Position numbers and translations under genes: made by a program. A stretch of 5,176 nucleotides of DNA. Source: Terriglobia bacterium (GTDB lineage: Bacteria; Acidobacteriota; Terriglobia; UBA7540). This document shows positions 1 to 5,176 of this stretch, piece by piece; position 1 is the stretch's first letter, and the number at the start of each line of letters is the position of its first letter. The stretch lies in the NCBI GenBank assembly GCA_030042795.1, contig JASHYZ010000066.1:1-5176 (forward strand), written 5' to 3'. The notes beneath the pieces were generated by a model. That model did no database searches. It worked only from the letters and a program-made list of their open reading frames with translations, and was not told the origin of the DNA.

Positions 1-1194
1 GAAATAAGACCAGCCGGTGGAGACGATAACCATCTCCGGGAACTCCGCCTTTAGGTCCCTCGCGGCAAGCACCAACCGTGCGGCTCCCGCAAGTGGATCC
101 TCGGGAGGCAGATAAGCGTCACAGGGAGGGAACAAAGCCGGACGCTGCAAATGGGCGCTGTAGTACGGGCTGCCAGCGGTGACGTTCACCAGGCGCACTC
201 CCAGATCCCGCAGCAGTCGCAACACACGCCTGGCCTCCGAGAGAGCGCCCTTGATGGGATTTTGAGCGTCGATGCCGAAGCCCCACGTGTAAGGGGTGCC
301 GTGGTGCGCCGGAACGCCTATTCCTGCGAGCGGATCGCTCATGAAAGGTACGGAGTCATAAGTACTGAGTCGAACTCCAATGCCGAGCCCAGGCGCCGAG
401 GCTCTCACGGCGGTGATTAATTCCCGCAGAAGGCGGGTGCGGTTCTCGAAACTGCCGCCATAACGGCCGGGACGATGATGCGCGCCCAGAAACTCATGAG
501 CCAGATAGCCGTGGCAGTGTTTAAGATCGACAAAATCAAAACCGCACTCCCCCGCCAGTCGCGCCGCATCTGCAAAGGCCCGCACAATGCTTTCCACCGC
601 ACAATCGGAAAGTGGCTCACATTCGGCGGCCGCAGGGTACCTGGCGTCGAGAATGGGATGGTGATAGGCAATCACCGGCTCCAGCCGGGCCTTTTCGTTG
701 GGACGGCAGAAGCGTCCCGAGTGGGTCAGTTGCAGGCCGATGACGAAATCATCAGCGGCGCCGAACCGCCGGCGATGAGCTTCCACCACCTCCGCCCGCA
801 GTGACGCGAGAGCTCGGGCTGTGGAATCATTCAGCACCAACTGATTGGGATTTGCCCGCGCCTCAGGCAGCACCGCGACAGCCTCGCAGCCCCACATCAG
901 CTTGGCGCCACCGGTCGCCATGCGCAGCCAGCGCCGCCGAGTGAGTTCCGAAGGGCGTCCGTCCGGCTCTCCATCCCAACCCTCCATGGGCTGGGCGGCA
1001 AAGCGATTGCCGGCAGTGCGGCTGTTCCCTTTCCCGTCCGGCCCCGGCAATTCTACCGACTGCGCCAGAGGCGAGACTGGGGCCGGTAGGATTTCATCAT
1101 CCGCGGGAATTGGGTATCCAAGCGCTTCGAGATGGTCCGCCACCGCGCGCGCGGTTCGGAAGCTGGCGATTCGGGGATACGACATTCCGGGCAT
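1..1194 (-). CDS. Old Yellow Enzyme-like NADH:flavin oxidoreductase (C-terminus off the left edge)
   Basis: This is an uninterrupted minus-strand frame of 398 codons that leaves the window at position 1, so the C-terminus is missing. It reads as an FMN-dependent TIM-barrel ene-reductase of the Old Yellow Enzyme family, a cytoplasmic enzyme that normally uses NAD(P)H to reduce activated C=C bonds. Visible motifs are NRFAAQPMEGWDG at residues 63-75 (first barrel strand), QLTHSGR at 155-161, KHCHGYLAHEFLG from 225, and RYGGSFENR at 244-252. The first 60 residues form an extension before the barrel. At the substrate-binding pair, H228 and Y230 are kept, but the usual first histidine is a lysine (K225). 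The start could be the ATG at 1194 or the in-frame ATG at 1185 (MSYPRIAS), and neither has a clear Shine-Dalgarno. The substrate cannot be told from sequence. The family call is firm, the exact activity is not. Confidence 0.9.
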   Translation of the reverse strand, partial: MPGMSYPRIASFRTARAVADHLEALGYPIPADDEILPAPVSPLAQSVELPGPDGKGNSRTAGNRFAAQPMEGWDGEPDGRPSELTRRRWLRMATGGAKLMWGCEAVAVLPEARANPNQLVLNDSTARALASLRAEVVEAHRRRFGAADDFVIGLQLTHSGRFCRPNEKARLEPVIAYHHPILDARYPAAAECEPLSDCAVESIVRAFADAARLAGECGFDFVDLKHCHGYLAHEFLGAHHRPGRYGGSFENRTRLLRELITAVRASAPGLGIGVRLSTYDSVPFMSDPLAGIGVPAHHGTPYTWGFGIDAQNPIKGALSEARRVLRLLRDLGVRLVNVTAGSPYYSAHLQRPALFPPCDAYLPPEDPLAGAARLVLAARDLKAEFPEMVIVSTGWSYF

Positions 1195-1203
1195 GTCTAA
1201 CTC

Positions 1204-1234
1204 AATCTAATGCGGCTTCAACCGGCCAATTCAA
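1204..1234 (-). promoter_or_regulatory. weak candidate sigma-70-type promoter for the oxidoreductase
   Basis: On the minus strand a TTGAAT box (1229-1234) lies 19 bases upstream of a TAGATT box (1204-1209). Each matches four of six consensus bases. The -10 box ends only 9 bases before the ATG at 1194, so a transcript from it would be nearly leaderless, which agrees with the missing Shine-Dalgarno. The match is weak and the 19-base spacer is long, so this is only a suggestion. Confidence 0.2.
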
Positions 1235-1290
1235 ATTCGGGCGTCGGCTTAGCACTGCGTCGCGTTGCCACGTCCATTTGGGCGAAAACT

Positions 1291-1580
1291 TCAAAAAAGG
1301 TGCGCATTTCGTTGTAATCTTTTGTTGATACAGTGAGTTACAAAATTGAGTTCGCCCCCCTCGAAAGTTTCGAAATTAGCCCACTTTTTGAGGCCTAAAT
1401 CATTGTTCCTAAAAACCTTAAGCTCGTTGAGTTCGTTTTCTGTCGCCAAGCCACCGTATTGTGGTCCCAAGGTGAGGATTCTTTCGAGCTGAATGAGCTA
1501 ATAAATTTATCTTTTAACAATTTACGGCTTTTAGCGTCCAAGCCTTTTATTTTCAGTGATCCATCGGCTTTGATCTTCAT
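1291..1580 (-). pseudogene. AT-rich gene of unknown function, probably broken by one frameshift
   Basis: From the ATG at 1580 the frame reads MKIKADGSLKIKGLDAKSRK and continues to about DKFI (near codon 27). A frame change in the AAATTTATTAGCTC stretch (about 1495-1505) leads into a second frame. That frame reads ELIQLERILTLGPQYGG, then ATENELNELKVFRNND, and ends NKRLQRNAHLF at the TGA at 1291-1293. Adding one base gives 97 codons, that is a 96-residue protein. Both halves are lysine-, asparagine- and leucine-rich with natural-looking helices, unlike their other frames, which supports a single original gene. The left alternative (no shift) continues as a less natural tail to 1395. No Shine-Dalgarno is seen and an in-frame TAA lies just upstream of the ATG. 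The region is clearly more AT-rich than the oxidoreductase next to it, which suggests transfer from another source. I do not recognise the family. Confidence 0.5.
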
Positions 1581-1880
1581 GGGAAAACTTTGTTAGCCAC
1601 GGCCATACAGAGATTCCAATGCAGACACGCCGACAGCGGGCTCTATGCCAGCGCAAGAGTCGCCGGTTTGTCCGATGGTCTGACAGTCTTTGCTGCGGGA
1701 GAATGGAGTCTTGGGGTGGAGGCATATGAGACCTCATTAGCGCCCGCTCAGCAGGCGCCACCCCGCCTCCCAAGGTAGCCTGAAGGCGCTCAACTGCGAA
1801 AGTTCAAGTATACCACGGCGCATAGCCTCGTCCACCGATCATTGTTGATGGGCGATGGGCTGATGAACAGATAAGCTGCG
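1581..1880. other. intergenic stretch with no supported gene
   Basis: These 300 bases separate the AT-rich broken gene from the end of the HTH pseudogene. Frames of 60-80 codons exist on both strands, but they overlap each other and have arginine- and proline-rich, unnatural composition. They resemble no family I know. I found no tRNA-like cloverleaf, no terminator with a T-run and no CRISPR-type repeats. The segment could be the eroded remains of a gene, but nothing in it supports a specific claim. Confidence 0.5.
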
Positions 1881-2316
1881 TCACGACACGAGGCGCAGAT
1901 CAACCGGGCGATGCAGCCGAACGCCCAATGCGCGGAGCACCTCGTTCATTCGGCCCACCCGGATAAACGATGATAATCGGTTGCCTCGTAACGCTGGATC
2001 TGCTGCGGATTCAGGCCAAGCTTCGCCGCCAACTCTTCCGCGTCAGACCAGCCGCGATCCGCACCCGGATCAGCGTCCTGGGCAACTCGTCGAGAGAACC
2101 CGTTGACACGGTCTTTCGCTTGCCGGACCGCAAGGCGGTGTACTCTTCAAGCTCTTCGCGCAGATCAGCGAGATGACTCTTAAGCGCGTCCATCTTAGCC
2201 TTTCGCAGGGCCGGATGGACGTTGGGACGGGGTGAAGCGGCCGCTTCTTTGACCGCCCTCTCGAATTTTTCTGCCTGTGCTTTGGTGATGCAGTACTGCC
2301 GGTCATTCTTGATCAT
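1881..2316 (-). pseudogene. XRE/Cro-type helix-turn-helix regulator, two frameshifts
   Basis: The frame starts at 2316 inside an ATGA overlap with the toxin stop. Residues 1-65 are charged helix (MIKNDRQYCITKAQAEKFER, then LADLREELEEYTALRSG), likely a coiled-coil dimerisation arm. A linker and LDELPRTLIRVRIAAGLT (75-92) open the HTH domain. Near 2037-2043 the frame slips, and the neighbouring frame gives EELAAKLGLNPQQIQRYEAT, the classic HTH_3 recognition region. A second slip near 1969-1975 leads to SFIRVGRMNEVLRALGVR and the TGA at 1881-1883. Adding one base at each site gives a clean 145-residue protein. Without correction the protein ends as RKSWRRSLA, inside the HTH. As a third gene after a toxin it could be a DNA-binding autoregulator. 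The family call is strong. Whether the gene is dead or mis-sequenced is open. Confidence 0.8.
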
Positions 2317-2717
2317 TGCCTGGCTGCTTCGTAAGCCGGAAACTCAGCCGGCCTCAGGATATCAATAGACCCAAACCGTCCAAGTACTAGCAGGTCCTTG
2401 TCACCTGTCACTATGCACGCCGCCCCGCTTGCGACCGCTGTTCCCAGAACAACATCATCGTTTGCATCCCTCGAAACCGGACTCGGGAGCTCTGCAGGAA
2501 CGACTACGTCCATCCTCGAACGCAGCAAGGTGGCAGCGTCTTCGGCCTGCTGCTTGTTAACGCCGAATTTCTCCACCAGGGTGTCGCGAAACTCATTCAG
2601 GATGAACTCAGAGGTGAGCAAGTCGTGCCGGCGAATGCAGTGATCCACCAGATCTCGACAGACGCCGCGGGTTACGAACGAGGCGATGAGGACGTTCGTG
2701 TCGAGGACGATCCTCAT
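2313..2717 (-). CDS. PIN-domain toxin (putative ribonuclease, VapC-like superfamily)
   Basis: This 134-residue protein has the length and layout of the 'toxin component, PIN family' group. PIN toxins are Mg2+-dependent ribonucleases that cleave tRNA, rRNA or mRNA when their antitoxin is lost. The acidic site residues are all visible: D6 in the opening strand VLDTNVLIASF, E42 in ILNEFRDTL, D87/D88 in SRDANDDVVLGTA, and D106 with D108 in IVTGDKDLL. Nothing is truncated and the catalytic set is complete, so the toxin should be active if expressed. Its ATG overlaps the antitoxin stop (ATGA at 2714-2717), and its TGA overlaps the HTH start (2313-2316), implying translational coupling on both sides. 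No strong ribosome binding site of its own is seen. The RNA target cannot be predicted. The domain and role calls are confident. Confidence 0.9.
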   Translation of the reverse strand: MRIVLDTNVLIASFVTRGVCRDLVDHCIRRHDLLTSEFILNEFRDTLVEKFGVNKQQAEDAATLLRSRMDVVVPAELPSPVSRDANDDVVLGTAVASGAACIVTGDKDLLVLGRFGSIDILRPAEFPAYEAARQ

Positions 2718-2932
2718 GAGACGCGATCAAATACGTCCTGATCGGTTCGGATCCCGATAGCCGCCGCCTGGCTTGTCATGGAGTCGCGCAGCAGTCGCAG
2801 GCGGCGGAAGAACAGGTATTCCTTGATCGCGTCCGACACCACCTGGCTCGCCGGGAGACCTTCTTGGCGCGTAACATCATCGAGAGCGGCTTCAATATCT
2901 TTGGGAAGCGTGAGCGTGACCCTTTTCGACAT
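2714..2932 (-). CDS. ribbon-helix-helix (CopG-like) antitoxin of the PIN toxin
   Basis: This 72-residue protein begins with the beta strand KRVTLTLP (3-10), followed by helix IEAALDDVTRQEG (13-25) and helix PASQVVSDAIKEYLFFRRL (27-45). That is the ribbon-helix-helix fold, in which the strands of a dimer enter the major groove. The tail AAAIGIRTDQDVFDRVS (56-72) is the flexible segment that in such antitoxins binds and blocks the PIN active site. It sits first in the cassette and overlaps the toxin start by ATGA, the normal order for this type II system. The start at 2932 is supported by GGAG (2939-2942) six bases upstream. It probably represses its own promoter together with the toxin. The protein appears complete. 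Confidence 0.88.
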   Translation of the reverse strand: MSKRVTLTLPKDIEAALDDVTRQEGLPASQVVSDAIKEYLFFRRLRLLRDSMTSQAAAIGIRTDQDVFDRVS

Positions 2933-2938
2933 GATCGA

Positions 2939-2942
2939 CTCC
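2939..2942 (-). promoter_or_regulatory. Shine-Dalgarno of the antitoxin
   Basis: The minus strand reads GGAG followed by six bases and the ATG at 2932. It is the only clear ribosome binding site in the three-gene cassette. It therefore fixes the antitoxin start and fits a unit in which the two downstream genes are translated by coupling. Confidence 0.65.
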
Positions 2943-2953
2943 AGACTGCTTCA

Positions 2954-2968
2954 CAGGATTTCAACCTG
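2954..2968. promoter_or_regulatory. candidate operator: CAGG-N7-CCTG inverted repeat
   Basis: CAGGATTTCAACCTG is a perfect 4-base dyad around a 7-base centre, just upstream of the antitoxin ribosome binding site. A possible -10 box (TACTAT on the minus strand) lies a few bases further upstream. Ribbon-helix-helix antitoxins bind short inverted repeats at this location, so autoregulation is a reasonable guess. A dyad this short can occur by chance. Confidence 0.25.
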
Positions 2969-3080
2969 ATAGTAACACGTGCCCCGAATTACTCGGCAAC
3001 CGGCAGCTATAGTTCGGCTACCAGTGTTTCAGGCAGCCCGGAAGATTTCGTACAACTTGGTTGTGCGCCAGCCACTCCCG

Positions 3081-3109
3081 CCAGCACGGTGGAAATTAGC
3101 CCGTGCCGG
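3081..3109. repeat. inverted repeat / hairpin
   Basis: CCAGCACGG and CCGTGCCGG form a 9-base stem with one internal A:C mismatch around an 11-base loop. Six contiguous GC-rich pairs sit next to the loop. There is no T-run on either side, so it is not an evident intrinsic terminator. It lies between divergently oriented genes, the antitoxin to the left on the minus strand and the HAT-motif fragment to the right on the plus strand. It could be a regulatory dyad or a REP-like palindrome. Confidence 0.4.
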
Positions 3110-3158
3110 GGTGTAAGATTTCGCTGCTGTATGTACAAGGTTGGGAAAGGGCTTCTCA

Positions 3159-3446
3159 ATGATGCTGCAGTCGACACTTGTGTCGCTATATGGCGAGAAA
3201 CCAGAAAGCCTCGGTACTTTGATCACAAAGTGCCAGGAATTGGTGCTAAGGAGAGCGGGTAAGGCGTTCACACCGTACGAGACTCGGCAGATCCACGCGA
3301 CAATATTTGGCCTCGAGCGAAAGGTAGGTTCCGAGAATCTTAACCTGAATTTCTGGAGGTGCCGCGGTCGTGAGGTCCGAATGGACTTCGACGGCTTGGC
3401 GCGACCTGAGGACGCAGTGGAGTGCTCCTTATCGCTGCGAGTCGAA
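3159..3446 (+). pseudogene. truncated conserved hypothetical protein with an HAT motif
   Basis: This is the only plus-strand gene. The ATG at 3159 (or 3162) follows GGGAAAGG with 8 bases of spacing, a good ribosome binding site. The product begins MLQSTLVSLYGEKPESL, then a helix with TKCQELVLRRAGKAF, then TPYETRQIHATIFGLER, then NLNLNFWRCRGREVRMDFDG. This resembles a conserved bacterial hypothetical family that I recall as roughly twice as long. The IHATIFGLE segment looks like the first H-x-T motif of 2H-phosphoesterase-type folds, and no second such motif follows. After about 3390 the similarity stops. The open frame merely continues to 3608 antisense to the neighbouring gene, with an unnatural glycine/alanine-rich tail. 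A shifted frame there reads DLRTQW, so a frameshift may also be present. The family impression is from memory, the function is unknown, and the gene is probably inactive. Confidence 0.5.
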
Positions 3447-4157
3447 TCATCGGCGCACTACGCGAAAGCCGTAGTCAGCGTACTCGAAGGATGGTGGAAT
3501 GCTGGAACGGGCCGAGCATCGGCTTACTTTGATTTGGTGGCGCCAGGAGCCGCCGCGGGAGGCGCGCCGCTCACCGGTTTCTGGTCCCTGAGGGTTACGC
3601 TCGGGTGATTGGGCGTAGTAGTTGCGGCCAAACCAATCAGCGCACCATTCATGGATGTTCTCCGAGACGTTATAGAGTCCATACGGATTGGGCGTGCTCC
3701 CGCCGGCGCGCCCAGCGAGCACGGGTCCGTGAAGCTCGCCGCTCCAGCGCGCCACGTAGTCTGGCCATTCGCACGGGGCCTCGTTGCCCCAGGGATACAC
3801 AAGGCCTTCGCGCCCACCGCGCGCCGCCCGTTCCCACTCAGCCTCCGAAGGGAGACTGTAACGCCGTCCTGAGAGCGCCGAGAGCCACTCGCAATACTTG
3901 ACGGCATCAAACCAGCTCACCGCCACCACCGGTTGGTCAGGATCATTGAAGTCTGTGCCATTCCAATGCTTCGGTGCACGGAGTCCCGTGGATTCGAGAA
4001 AAGCCTTGTAATCGCGATTGCGAACCTGGAATGCCGCCATTTCGAAGGCATCTACCCAGACACGGTGAACGGGCCGCTCTTCGTCCTGTCCCTGGTCGCT
4101 GCCCATCAGAAAATAGCCCGCCGGGACCGGCACGCAGTGCGGTTCCTCGACCACCAT
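3447..4157 (-). CDS. SUMF1/formylglycine-generating-enzyme-fold protein lacking the catalytic cysteines
   Basis: The 236 residues cover a full FGE-sulfatase domain. Visible elements are VPAGYFLMGS (11-20), PVVAVSWFDAVKYCEWLSAL (76-95), LPSEAEWERAARGG (102-115), YPWGNE (121-126), NPYGLYNVSENIHEWCADWF (157-176) and RGGSWRHQ (201-208), ending YGFRVVRR. In true formylglycine-generating enzymes two cysteines just after the GGS motif bind copper and oxidise the sulfatase cysteine. Here that segment is RHQIKVSRCSARS, and only the downstream structural-type C214 remains. Canonical activity is therefore unlikely. Members of this superfamily without the pair serve as binding or accessory modules or do other chemistry (EgtB/PvdO-type). 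No signal peptide is seen. It lies 74 bases after the von Willebrand gene on the same strand. The ATG at 4157 has no good ribosome site (see the 4176-4194 entry). Confidence 0.88.
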   Translation of the reverse strand: MVVEEPHCVPVPAGYFLMGSDQGQDEERPVHRVWVDAFEMAAFQVRNRDYKAFLESTGLRAPKHWNGTDFNDPDQPVVAVSWFDAVKYCEWLSALSGRRYSLPSEAEWERAARGGREGLVYPWGNEAPCEWPDYVARWSGELHGPVLAGRAGGSTPNPYGLYNVSENIHEWCADWFGRNYYAQSPERNPQGPETGERRASRGGSWRHQIKVSRCSARSSIPPSFEYADYGFRVVRR

Positions 4158-4175
4158 CGGATTGACCGTTGTCGC

Positions 4176-4194
4176 TATGTTTTATGACCCTCTC
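4176..4194 (-). promoter_or_regulatory. Shine-Dalgarno placed for a non-standard ATA start of the SUMF1-fold gene
   Basis: GAGAGGG (4188-4194) is the only strong ribosome binding motif before this gene. Nine bases after it lies the in-frame codon ATA (4176-4178), seven codons upstream of the ATG at 4157, giving IATTVNP before the methionine. An in-frame TAA immediately upstream rules out longer starts. Either a rare ATA start is used, or the base was ATG in the true sequence, or the ATG at 4157 is used with poor initiation. Confidence 0.35.
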
Positions 4195-4231
4195 GAAGTG
4201 GAGGCCGGGGCTTGCCGGGCGCAGCGCTTAT

Positions 4232-5176
4232 CTACCCGGTGCCACCCTGTGCTGCGTAGTAGCCCCGGCTTACGTAAAGTTTCACGCCGGGCCGGTCACA
4301 ATGGACACGCAGGGCGTGGTAGCGGCCGTCGTGAGCGGCACTCGGTGGAATGAAGCCGAGGGTATAGGAGTAGTCGAGCGCCATACGAACGCCATCGAGC
4401 TGGGCCTCCAGCATTTTGCGGCTGTGAGCCAGAAAGAACAAGCCGCCGGTTTGGCCGGCGAAGTACTGTGCAAAGCGAACGTCTCCGAACGGCGGCTGGC
4501 CAACGCGGTCCACCCAGGGAAGTACGGTGTATACCGTGATTCCGGTGTGTTCCACGCGTTCGAGCGTTTGAAGCTGGTTGTGAAAGCTGGAATTGTCCGG
4601 TGAGTCCGAGACCACCAGCAGCACTCTGCGTCCGGGCTGGCCACTGAAGCGCTCCTCGCAAAGAGTGAAGATGGAATCGTATAAGGCTGTCATTCCTTTG
4701 GGATCGCTGGTAAAGACCTGCCGAAGTGCGCCGTCAAGCGTCTGAAGATTGTCCGTAAACTCCGCGTGGAGCTGCGCCTTCTCGACAAAGGTGGCCACGA
4801 AGGCTTCGTCACCTGCGCGCAGCACCTTGTGCAGCAGCTCGGAATAGGGGTGCCAATCGGCCGGATCAGGTTCATACAGGCGGCTGCGGCTGGTCTCAAT
4901 CAGGATGCCGAGCGCCAGCGGCTCCCGTGACGGGGCGGAGAAATACGCCAAGTTCTGCGCCCGGCCTTCGTCGAACACCTGAAAGTCATCGGCTTTGAGA
5001 TCGAGTACCAGCTTCCTTCGCGGCCCCTCGGCCAGCGCCCATAGCTTCACCATCCCGCCGTCGGCGGTCGTGGAACCCCGCTCTCTCACTGCGGGGGGTG
5101 TAGTTTGGCGGGAGGAGAAGCCGGCAGTCGCGCTGGTGCAGACCGTCAGCGCCCCGAGTAGCGCAACGAGAACCGG
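4232..5176 (-). CDS. secreted VWFA-related (Acidobacterial-type) protein, N-terminus off the right edge
   Basis: The frame is open to the window edge and gives 314 visible residues, so the start codon is outside. An internal GTG at 5089 is not the likely start. The first visible residues, VLVALLGALTV then TSATAGFSS, are the hydrophobic core and an A-x-A-type cleavage region of a Sec signal peptide, so the protein is exported. Next comes the family's opening strand LVLDLKADDFQVFDEGRAQN, then a von Willebrand A domain, ending YHALRVHCDRPGVKLYVSRG YYA, the typical C-terminal strand pair. Counting from the edge, the metal site is E94-T-S-R-S98 (normally DxSxS), T163 in GMTALYDS, and D191 in VVSDSPDN. 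The fold is thus kept, with Glu replacing the first Asp. Such proteins are thought to mediate protein-protein or adhesion contacts, but the partner is unknown. It probably forms an operon with the SUMF1-fold gene downstream. Confidence 0.88.
   Translation of the reverse strand, partial: PVLVALLGALTVCTSATAGFSSRQTTPPAVRERGSTTADGGMVKLWALAEGPRRKLVLDLKADDFQVFDEGRAQNLAYFSAPSREPLALGILIETSRSRLYEPDPADWHPYSELLHKVLRAGDEAFVATFVEKAQLHAEFTDNLQTLDGALRQVFTSDPKGMTALYDSIFTLCEERFSGQPGRRVLLVVSDSPDNSSFHNQLQTLERVEHTGITVYTVLPWVDRVGQPPFGDVRFAQYFAGQTGGLFFLAHSRKMLEAQLDGVRMALDYSYTLGFIPPSAAHDGRYHALRVHCDRPGVKLYVSRGYYAAQGGTG

Noticed and set aside
151..1210. Several plus-strand frames of 72-121 codons.
   Set aside because: They lie antisense to the oxidoreductase, whose motifs are unambiguous. 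Their composition is arginine/serine/proline-rich, as expected of shadow frames.
1217..1306. A 29-codon minus-strand frame (MRTFFEVFAQMD...) between the AT-rich gene and the oxidoreductase, overlapping the end of the former.
   Set aside because: It is too short, has no ribosome site and no recognised similarity. It could also be a further frame-shifted tail of the AT-rich gene, but nothing supports that.
1739..1760. GCGCC/GGCGC dyad in the empty region, considered as an insertion-sequence end or terminator.
   Set aside because: The five-base arms have no partner repeat, no target-site duplication and no transposase nearby.
1531..1778. Overlapping frames of 80 codons (minus) and 62 codons (plus).
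   Set aside because: They overlap each other on opposite strands, have no recognisable domain and unnatural composition, and lack ribosome sites.
4199..4225. CCGG-rich dyad between the von Willebrand and SUMF1-fold genes, considered as a terminator.
   Set aside because: The stem is only about four bases and no T-run follows on the minus strand. The genes look co-transcribed.
4162..4603. A plus-strand frame of 144 codons from 4169.
   Set aside because: It is antisense to the von Willebrand gene, which shows family motifs throughout.

Overview
The window looks like part of a GC-rich, soil-type bacterial chromosome. The best taxonomic clue is the secreted von Willebrand-type protein at the right edge. 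It has the layout of the 'VWFA-related Acidobacterial domain' family, which is abundant in Acidobacteriota. The flavin oxidoreductase at the left edge also belongs to a subfamily I associate with Acidobacteriota, Planctomycetota and Verrucomicrobiota. Assignment to Acidobacteriota (for example a Solibacter-like lineage) is an inference from family content, not a proven identity.

Layout. Almost everything reads on the minus strand. Positions 1-1194 hold a large partial Old Yellow Enzyme-like FMN oxidoreductase, open to the left edge. Positions 1291-1580 hold an AT-rich reading frame of unknown function that appears broken by one frameshift. Positions 1581-1880 hold nothing I can support. Positions 1881-2932 hold a three-gene cassette on the minus strand: a ribbon-helix-helix antitoxin, a PIN-domain toxin and an HTH regulator. 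Each junction is an ATGA stop/start overlap. The antitoxin and toxin look intact, but the HTH gene needs two single-base corrections to be read through. Positions 2933-3158 are a short regulatory gap with a hairpin. Positions 3159 to about 3446 carry the only plus-strand gene, a fragment with an HAT motif that runs into the 3' end of the next gene and seems to have lost its C-terminal half. Positions 3447-4157 encode a SUMF1/formylglycine-generating-enzyme-fold protein without the catalytic cysteine pair. Positions 4232 to the right edge encode the secreted von Willebrand A-type protein, missing only its extreme N-terminus.

How it fits together. The von Willebrand protein and the SUMF1-fold protein are co-directional, 74 bases apart, and probably co-transcribed. 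The antitoxin, toxin and HTH gene form a compact, translationally coupled toxin-antitoxin-like unit. The stretch between the oxidoreductase and the SUMF1-fold gene (about 1290-3446) behaves as an accessory zone. It contains a toxin-antitoxin module, an AT-rich gene and three damaged genes, while the flanking genes are intact. The damage is either real decay at an insertion hot spot or clustered base-call errors in the assembly, and the sequence alone cannot decide which.
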